The notes under the pieces: model-generated
What the model saw: the letters and a program-made list of their open reading frames with translations, nothing else
Databases searched by the model: none
Told to the model about the DNA's origin: nothing
In this document: one piece after another, positions 56,124 through 64,000 of the stretch
How positions within the stretch are numbered: position 1 is the stretch's first letter
Layout: the number at the start of each line of letters is the position of its first letter
NCBI RefSeq assembly: GCF_037974265.1
Contig: NZ_CP150233.1
Coordinates: forward strand, 4,092,001 to 4,156,000
Direction of reading: 5' to 3'
Origin: Paenibacillus sp. FSL R5-0623
GTDB lineage: Bacteria; Bacillota; Bacilli; Paenibacillales; Paenibacillaceae
DNA: 64,000 nt
Made by a program: the position numbers and the translations under genes

Positions 56124-56153
56124 ATTATATCGGAAAGCCACATCATGGGTCAA
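56124..56153 (-). promoter_or_regulatory. Promoter for the small ORF and RidA-like gene
   Basis: On the minus strand TTGACC (56153-56148) and TATAAT (56129-56124) are 18 bases apart, a near-consensus sigma-A promoter. Confidence 0.65.
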
Positions 56154-56167
56154 ATTCATCCCCTCAT

Positions 56168-56209
56168 AAACAAAGAGCAATCCCGTAATAACGAGACTGC
56201 TCTTTGTCT
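56168..56209 (-). terminator. Intrinsic terminator of the beta-glucoside operon
   Basis: ACAAAGAGCA and TGCTCTTTGT are exact complements flanking an 18-base loop with partial pairing; TTTGTTTATG follows on the minus strand, 28 bases after the glucosidase stop. Confidence 0.8.
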
Positions 56210-56234
56210 ATCCTAAAACGTCGGACAGCTTGTA

Positions 56235-57701
<1,467 letters not shown>

Positions 57702-57711
57702 TTAGTTTGAA

Positions 57712-59640
<1,929 letters not shown>

Positions 59641-59670
59641 CTAAGTAGACTCCCCATGAATTTTTGAAAC

Positions 59671-59771
59671 AAATAAAACCTGAACCACTGAACATACACA
59701 ACATACCGGATCGTCCGGAAATCAGTCGTGTTATTCAGCAATTCAGGTTTTGCCCTTAACGGTTGCAACCC
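59671..59771 (-). promoter_or_regulatory. RAT antiterminator site and overlapping terminator before PTS copy 1
   Basis: On the minus strand a 26-base RAT (59771-59746) starts GGGTTGCAACC and ends GGGCAAAACC. Its last bases form the left arm of a terminator: AAACCTGAATTGCTGAA pairs with the TTCAGTGGTTCAGGTTTT arm ending near 59673. LicT bound to the RAT would prevent terminator formation. The site is 46 bases upstream of the PTS start. Confidence 0.88.
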
Positions 59772-59853
59772 TGTAAGGCTGTACACATTGGTATTTAATT
59801 ATTTGGATAACGAAAGTAAGTTACATTCCATACCCTCTGAACTGAGGATGGTC

Positions 59854-59882
59854 GGCATTGCCTGATTGAACAGTTACAATCC
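59854..59882 (-). promoter_or_regulatory. Second, promoter-proximal RAT-like site upstream of PTS copy 1
   Basis: A 29-base segment beginning GGATTGTAACTG and ending CAGGCAATGCC (minus strand) matches the LicT-type RAT and differs at only a few positions from the RAT in the licT leader. It is followed by a CATCCTC/GAGGGTATG hairpin but no clear T run, so its partner terminator is weak or lost. Confidence 0.75.
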
Positions 59883-59888
59883 GATTGA

Positions 59889-59902
59889 TGTATGCGCTTA
59901 CT
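59889..59902. promoter_or_regulatory. cre-like catabolite repression site near the PTS copy 1 promoter
   Basis: TGTATGCGCTTACT matches the cre consensus TGWAARCGYTWNCW at 13 of 14 positions. It lies about 10-23 bases downstream of the -10 box, where bound CcpA would act as a roadblock. Confidence 0.65.
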
Positions 59903-59912
59903 TCTTGAACTC

Positions 59913-59941
59913 ATCATAGTACATCTGAACTACGTTTGCAA
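59913..59941 (-). promoter_or_regulatory. Promoter for PTS copy 1 and bglH
   Basis: On the minus strand TTGCAA (59941-59936) and TATGAT (59918-59913) are 17 bases apart, followed by the cre-like and RAT sites. Confidence 0.65.
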
Positions 59942-59983
59942 CACTTATTTTTATTAAGTTCGCAAATACATTGGAGTGACCGA

Positions 59984-60027
59984 AAATGAAAAAAAGAGAC
60001 CACTTCGAAAACATCAAAGTGGTCTCT
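59984..60027 (-). terminator. Intrinsic terminator after PTS copy 2
   Basis: AGAGACCACTT pairs with AAGTGGTCTCT around a short loop; a long T run follows on the minus strand, about 45 bases past the PTS copy 2 stop. It insulates the two PTS genes, giving the second its own promoter. Confidence 0.88.
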
Positions 60028-60071
60028 ATGAAGCTAATGTTCAGATTAATAAAATACCCACTAAAGCAGAA

Positions 60072-62009
60072 TTAACCTATAACCGTAACCAATTTATCCT
60101 TTTCTTGCACTTCACGACTTGTTGTAGCAACCACGTCCAAATAATCAGCCGTATTCGTTACAATAATCGGTGTTACGGTCTCATAACCCGCCTCAATAAT
60201 AGCCTGCAGATCGAATTCAACGATCAGATCGCCAACACTCACCCGATCCCCATCTTTCACATGGGCAGTGAAATGTTGACCTTTGAGCTGTACCGTATCC
60301 TGACCGATATGGATCAGAATCTCTACACCTTGATCATCTACCAGACCAATTGCATGTTTGGTACGGTATATCGTCTGTACCACACCATTAATCGGGGATA
60401 CAACTCTTCCACTGGTTGGGCGAATAGCAATCCCTTTACCCATATGTTCACCAGCAAATGTAGCATCATTAATTTCTTGCAAAGGAACTACCTCACCCGT
60501 CATCGGGCTGGTAATTTCGTAGCGATTGTTGGGATTAGGCTCAAGTGCAGCCTTCTCTTCTTTTACTGGCTCTGGAGCCTGTTTGGCAGCCTCTGGATTA
60601 GCAGGATCTTTGAATCCTACAAAATAAACGAGAACAAAACCTAGTACAAAAGCAATGATAGTGGCAATCATGGCCATCCAGAATTCATAGTTGATCCCCT
60701 CTGTGGGACTAATCAGCGCTGGAACACCAAAGATTCCTGAAGCAAATACAAACATTTTGGAACCTGCGAAGCCAATAATACCACCAGCCGTTGCAGAAGC
60801 AATACAACTCATAATAAATGGTTTTTTCAATGGCAACGTAAGGCCATAAATAGCAGGCTCAGTTACACCAAAAATCCCGGACACAAAAGCAGGAACACCC
60901 AGTGATTTAAGTTTGGTATTTTTTGTTTTAAGCATAACCCCAAGAACGGCACCAATCTGAGCAAAAGAAGCAGCAAACATCATCGCCAGAATCGGATCTG
61001 CTTTCAGAGTGGACAGATTGAGCAACATGATTGGTACGATACCCCAGTGTAACCCGAAGATAACCAATACTTGCCACAATCCACCAACAACAATACCAGT
61101 CACCAACGGACTCAAGTCATAGATGCCCGATACCCCGGCACCAATCAGCTGACTTGCCCATGTCGCGATTGGACCAATCAAAAGGAATGTTACAGGTACA
61201 ACAATCAGAATTGTAAAGAATGGCGTGAGGAATGTTCTCACAACAGAAGGAATGATTTTTTTGAAGAACGTTTCTACCTTTGCTCCAAAATAAGCAGCAA
61301 TAATAATCGGAATGACGGATGAGGAATAACTCATCAAGATAACGGGAATACCCAGGAACGTGATATGAATCGGTGATTCAAACAATGTGCCTGCAAACAG
61401 CGTATAGAGCGGTTCCCCACCACTAAGACCTGATAAGGTCGGATATACTAGTGATGCTCCGATGGCCATCCCGAGGAATGGAGATCCACCGAATTTTTTC
61501 ATAGCTGTGTAACCCAGGAAGATTGGGAAGAAGTAGAACAGACAGTCTCCTGCAGCATTCAACAATTGATATGTTCCTGAAGCCGGGTCCAGCCATTCGA
61601 GAGAAGTGAACATGGACAGGAAACCTTTGATCATCCCTGTTGCAGCTAGCAATCCGAGAATTGGTGTAAATACACCTGAGATCAAGTCGATAAACTGACC
61701 CAAGAGACTCTCTTTTTTACCGGAAGATTCTGAATCAGCAGTTGAGACCGGTTCATCCGCATTCATATTACCCACCTGTAACAAGGCTTTATACACATCA
61801 GACACTTCGTTACCCACAACGACCTGGTATTGCCCCCCGCTTTGCATTACCGTTATGACTCCGGGCAGATTTTTGAGCTCGTCTGTTTTGGCATTATTGT
61901 CATTTTTTAATTTGAAACGAAGTCTGGTCGCACAGTGCACCACGCTGTTAATGTTCTGTTTACCACCAACGCCAGACAGAATGTCCTTGGCTAATTGCTC
62001 GTGTTTCAT
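60072..62009 (-). CDS. Beta-glucoside-specific PTS enzyme IIBCA (copy 2)
   Basis: A 645-residue IIBCA protein with the same layout as its neighbour. EIIB has Cys26 (VHCATRLRF), EIIC spans about 100-480 and EIIA has His567 (LIHIGQDTV). Copies 1 and 2 are near-identical over long blocks (for example [20 protein letters not shown]) but differ in the IIC-IIA linker, which here is Glu/Pro/Ala-rich. A tandem duplication followed by divergence is likely. I set the start at 62009 (MKHEQLAKD), with AAGGAAG eleven bases upstream; the longer frame runs into the terminator. Controlled by a RAT/terminator unit behind licT. Confidence 0.92.
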   Translation of the reverse strand: MKHEQLAKDILSGVGGKQNINSVVHCATRLRFKLKNDNNAKTDELKNLPGVITVMQSGGQYQVVVGNEVSDVYKALLQVGNMNADEPVSTADSESSGKKESLLGQFIDLISGVFTPILGLLAATGMIKGFLSMFTSLEWLDPASGTYQLLNAAGDCLFYFFPIFLGYTAMKKFGGSPFLGMAIGASLVYPTLSGLSGGEPLYTLFAGTLFESPIHITFLGIPVILMSYSSSVIPIIIAAYFGAKVETFFKKIIPSVVRTFLTPFFTILIVVPVTFLLIGPIATWASQLIGAGVSGIYDLSPLVTGIVVGGLWQVLVIFGLHWGIVPIMLLNLSTLKADPILAMMFAASFAQIGAVLGVMLKTKNTKLKSLGVPAFVSGIFGVTEPAIYGLTLPLKKPFIMSCIASATAGGIIGFAGSKMFVFASGIFGVPALISPTEGINYEFWMAMIATIIAFVLGFVLVYFVGFKDPANPEAAKQAPEPVKEEKAALEPNPNNRYEITSPMTGEVVPLQEINDATFAGEHMGKGIAIRPTSGRVVSPINGVVQTIYRTKHAIGLVDDQGVEILIHIGQDTVQLKGQHFTAHVKDGDRVSVGDLIVEFDLQAIIEAGYETVTPIIVTNTADYLDVVATTSREVQEKDKLVTVIG

Positions 62010-62063
62010 GAAGTCTTTTTCTTCCTTTCTGGCTAGACACGGATTCGAAGCATATTGGAGAGA

Positions 62064-62158
62064 ATAAAAAAACCTGAACATCTGAATGTATGGAACATCC
62101 GGTTAACGGTATGTTCTGTCATTCAAGCGTTCAGGTTTTGCCCTAGTGGTTGCAACCC
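62064..62158 (-). promoter_or_regulatory. RAT antiterminator site and overlapping terminator between licT and PTS copy 2
   Basis: On the minus strand a 25-base RAT (62158-62134) starts GGGTTGCAACC and ends GGGCAAAACC. It overlaps the terminator arm AACCTGAACGCTTGAATG, which pairs with CATTCAGATGTTCAGGTT and is followed by a run of T residues. The RAT begins 20 bases after the licT stop. Confidence 0.9.
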
Positions 62159-62177
62159 TGCAAGCTGATCTATGGGA

Positions 62178-63020
62178 TTATTCAGAAGTTGCATTCACAA
62201 CTCTCTCAATATGGATCGTTAAGTACATCAATTCTTCGTCAGTTAGTTGATACGTGTAGTTGCTTTCAATGAATTTCTTGATTTTCTCCGAGCACTTGTG
62301 CGCTGCTGGATACTTTTTCTGAATCATCAGGAACAGTTCATCATCGTTGTTGCTCTTGTAATGTTTTCCCTTCACCAAACGTTGGGCGAAAAACTTCAAA
62401 TGTGTCACAAAGCGATAAAATGTCAGCGAGTTCTCATCAAAATCAATCTTGAAATGATACTTGATGATTGTCAAGATCTCCTGCATGACCTGCGTCATAC
62501 TCTTGATGTTGGGCATTTCCTCATTCAACGCTGCATTGACAAAGTGAAGTGCCATAAAACCGGCTTCGTCCTCGGGCAGGATTACACCAAACTGATCACA
62601 GATCATATTGAGCGCTTCCATTCCGACTTCGTATTCCTCTTTGTATAACTGCTTTGTCTCCCAGATCAACCCGTTGCGTATAGGCAGATTCTTGCGATAC
62701 CGCTCAATGGCAAAGTGAATATGGTCTGTGAGATGTAAGTAAATGCTCTCATTCAGTTTCTTGCCAAGTTTTAATTTGGCATAAGCGATAATTTCCTCGG
62801 ACACTTTCATGTATTCCAGAGGAATGCTTGAGATTAATGCCTTGAAGTTTTCCTGAATATCTTCATTCTGTAAAGTAAATATCTTATCGATATGCTGCTC
62901 GGAAACCATATCACCCGCCCGCTTCTGATAAGCAATCCCCCGGCCAATGATAATAACTTCCTGTTGTTCGTCATTCATCGCAACTACAGCATTATTGTTC
63001 AGCACCTTCTCGATTTTCAC
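62178..63020 (-). CDS. licT: LicT/BglG family transcriptional antiterminator
   Basis: A 280-residue RNA-binding regulator. Residues 1-55 form the CAT domain (KIEKVLNNNAVVAMN, IIGRGIAYQKRAGD) that binds RAT hairpins. Two PRD domains follow (about 65-170 and 172-280) with conserved histidines (HLTDHIHFAIER, MALHFVNAA, YLTIHIERV) that are phosphorylated by the PTS to set activity. I chose the GTG at 63020, seven bases from GGAG, because the CAT domain then begins exactly at residue 1. It controls the two PTS genes and its own leader. Confidence 0.93.
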   Translation of the reverse strand: MKIEKVLNNNAVVAMNDEQQEVIIIGRGIAYQKRAGDMVSEQHIDKIFTLQNEDIQENFKALISSIPLEYMKVSEEIIAYAKLKLGKKLNESIYLHLTDHIHFAIERYRKNLPIRNGLIWETKQLYKEEYEVGMEALNMICDQFGVILPEDEAGFMALHFVNAALNEEMPNIKSMTQVMQEILTIIKYHFKIDFDENSLTFYRFVTHLKFFAQRLVKGKHYKSNNDDELFLMIQKKYPAAHKCSEKIKKFIESNYTYQLTDEELMYLTIHIERVVNATSE

Positions 63021-63039
63021 TTTATCACTCCAATATACA

Positions 63040-63104
63040 GAAAAAGACAAACCAATCCCTTTTCTCAAGGTATACGGCTTTGCCTGATTCAACAGTTACA
63101 ACCC
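63040..63104 (-). promoter_or_regulatory. RAT site and weak terminator in the licT leader
   Basis: A 29-base RAT (63104-63076) begins GGGTTGTAACTG and ends CAGGCAAAGCC on the minus strand. A hairpin AAAGCC/GGTTT with inner CCTT/AAGG and the tail GTCTTTTTC follows. LicT would thus promote its own transcription. The ribosome binding site lies just beyond. Confidence 0.8.
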
Positions 63105-63111
63105 GATATGT

Positions 63112-63125
63112 TGTACGCGCTTCCC
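63112..63125. promoter_or_regulatory. cre-like site in the licT promoter region
   Basis: TGTACGCGCTTCCC agrees with the cre consensus at 12 of 14 positions. It sits immediately downstream of the licT -10 box, as in the PTS copy 1 promoter. Confidence 0.5.
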
Positions 63126-63127
63126 TC

Positions 63128-63156
63128 ATAATATTACAAAATTCTACACAGTGCAA
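63128..63156 (-). promoter_or_regulatory. licT promoter
   Basis: On the minus strand TTGCAC (63156-63151) and TATTAT (63133-63128) are 17 bases apart. Confidence 0.65.
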
Positions 63157-63251
63157 CAAAAAGTTAATATCGAATTAGCATGACTCCCGATCTAGGTAAA
63201 TATACTCACAGGAGTAAGTAAATCAAGATTTTTTTTACAAGGATTTACGGT

Positions 63252-63551
63252 TTATTGTTTTTTGCTGTCTTTCTCCAGTTCCGCTTCGATTCTTCGATTA
63301 ATCATGTTCATTTCTTCTGAGCTCAATTGATCAACTTGCGTATATTCTTTATCCAACTCGTACTCTTTCGCCTCATTATTGTTCAGTAGCCCCAGATGAT
63401 TCTTGATATCCCGGATATCTTCACGCATATGCATCGTCTGACGGTAATGATCTATCACAAGTGCGAAAACAATCCCCCCAGCCAAAATCGGACCAAATGG
63501 GATCAGATAACATAAAACAAGTCCTATGAGCAAAAATAAAACAAAGTACAT
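63252..63551 (-). CDS. Small membrane protein of unknown function
   Basis: A 99-residue protein with one or two hydrophobic segments at residues 2-35 (YFVLFLLIGLVLCYLIPFG, then AGGIVFALVI). A charged, probably helical tail with many Glu and Lys residues follows. No domain is recognised. The ATG at 63551 sits behind an AGAGGGG-type ribosome binding site. It is transcribed in the same direction as the kinase-like gene, 57 bases downstream of it, and may share its transcript. Confidence 0.65.
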   Translation of the reverse strand: MYFVLFLLIGLVLCYLIPFGPILAGGIVFALVIDHYRQTMHMREDIRDIKNHLGLLNNNEAKEYELDKEYTQVDQLSSEEMNMINRRIEAELEKDSKKQ

Positions 63552-63608
63552 GATGTAATGCCCCTCTCATATAAAGTATCTACTCTGCTAAGATAAAAGT
63601 TTCATAGA

Positions 63609-64000
63609 TTACAAATTAAATCGTTCCTGAATTAACTTTGCCACCTCATCCGGGCTCTTATGTGTGTTATCAATCCTTATGTAGTGTTCATGCATGATTT
63701 CTCCCGGTTCCGAATTCAATCGATAATGCTTCATCGTATCTAGCAAATCTCGCTCAGACCACGCAATGTCACGCTTGGTTGGCTTATGTAACAGACGATG
63801 CGGACTTTTATTGCGCTCTAGTCTTTCCGATGCATCGGCCTCCAGTTCCACATAACAGACCTGACCCCCTTGAGATGTAAACAACTCACTGATCTTACGG
63901 ATGTATTCACCATCTGACTCTGCGTCCAAAGCCCACACAAATGTAAAAATCAGACCCGGCAAATCACTCTTTGCCACTTCTTCAAAAATCTCCTGCCGGA
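63609..64000 (-). CDS. P-loop nucleotide kinase-like protein, 5' end outside window
   Basis: The frame stays open to the window edge, so the N-terminal part with the P-loop is missing. The visible 130 residues include LIFTFVWALDAESDGEYIRK, GGQVCYVELEADASERLERN and a C-terminal IRIDNTHKSPDEVAKLI. This pattern fits the C-terminal half of AAA/shikimate-kinase-like ATP-binding proteins common in Firmicutes. The substrate is unknown. Confidence 0.7.
   Translation of the reverse strand, partial: RQEIFEEVAKSDLPGLIFTFVWALDAESDGEYIRKISELFTSQGGQVCYVELEADASERLERNKSPHRLLHKPTKRDIAWSERDLLDTMKHYRLNSEPGEIMHEHYIRIDNTHKSPDEVAKLIQERFNL

Larger units (their letters stand above)
55922..56234. other. Leader region with promoter, small ORF and upstream terminator
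   Basis: This region holds the terminator of the 6-phospho-beta-glucosidase gene (56168-56209), a strong minus-strand promoter (56124-56153), a 21-codon frame with ribosome binding site (56010-56075) and the RidA ribosome binding site. No other feature was recognised. Confidence 0.55.

Noticed and set aside
59976-60644. 222-codon plus-strand frame antisense to the end of PTS copy 2
   Set aside because: It is the mirror of a strongly coding minus-strand gene and starts inside its terminator; composition is not protein-like.

Overview
The window looks like a chromosome segment from a Paenibacillus-type endospore-forming Firmicute. The evidence is a CotE spore-coat gene, a tyrosine T-box leader in front of tyrS, strong AGGAGG-type ribosome binding sites, LicT/RAT and CcpA-type control of beta-glucoside genes, and an iturin-type PKS/NRPS. 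The species cannot be named from sequence alone. No rRNA, tRNA, CRISPR array, integrase or transposase was recognised.

Layout. 1-7.9 kb: spore and household genes on the minus strand (amidoligase-like protein, cotE, aromatic acid exporter, a three-gene NitT/TauT-type ABC transporter, an M32 carboxypeptidase). 8-23 kb: mixed small operons (carbonic anhydrase, PadR regulator, T-box-controlled tyrS, two immunity-type proteins, SelO, a xanthine/uracil-type permease, NRDE and Dabb proteins, a TetR gene divergent from an old-yellow-enzyme gene, AraC plus EamA, rluF). 23.7-28.4 kb: a plus-strand operon of MFS transporter, class III aminotransferase, zinc dehydrogenase and HAD phosphatase. This set of activities resembles azasugar (1-deoxynojirimycin-type) operons.

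28.5-52.1 kb: the main feature, a hybrid lipopeptide locus on the minus strand. A FenF-like malonyltransferase gene (50901-52106) has its own terminator. A 3961-residue protein follows with the MycA/ItuA/BmyA order: acyl ligase, ACP, KS, ACP, aminotransferase, C, PCP, C, A, PCP, C. A 3273-residue protein comes next: partial C, A, PCP, E, C, A, PCP, E, C. The line therefore makes a beta-amino fatty acid and adds three residues. My reading of the A-domain codes gives Glu, an unassigned residue and Thr, instead of the Asn-Tyr-Asn start of the iturins. It then stops on an intact C domain, with no further module and no thioesterase in the window. Either it is a shortened or relocated iturin-type system, or it releases its product in an unusual way.

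52-56 kb: a Cof-type phosphatase, a GNAT acetyltransferase, a membrane-anchored subtilisin, a RidA-like protein and two small-peptide candidates. 56.2-63.2 kb: a beta-glucoside regulon read right to left: licT, PTS IIBCA, second PTS IIBCA, 6-phospho-beta-glucosidase. It has three RAT/terminator units plus an extra upstream RAT, and two promoters each followed by a cre-like site. 63.2-64 kb: a small membrane protein and the end of a nucleotide-kinase-like gene that runs off the window.

Start codons were set by ribosome-binding-site position where a better candidate than the longest frame was visible. All specificity and pathway statements come from motifs read by eye and from remembered family knowledge; nothing was computed or searched.
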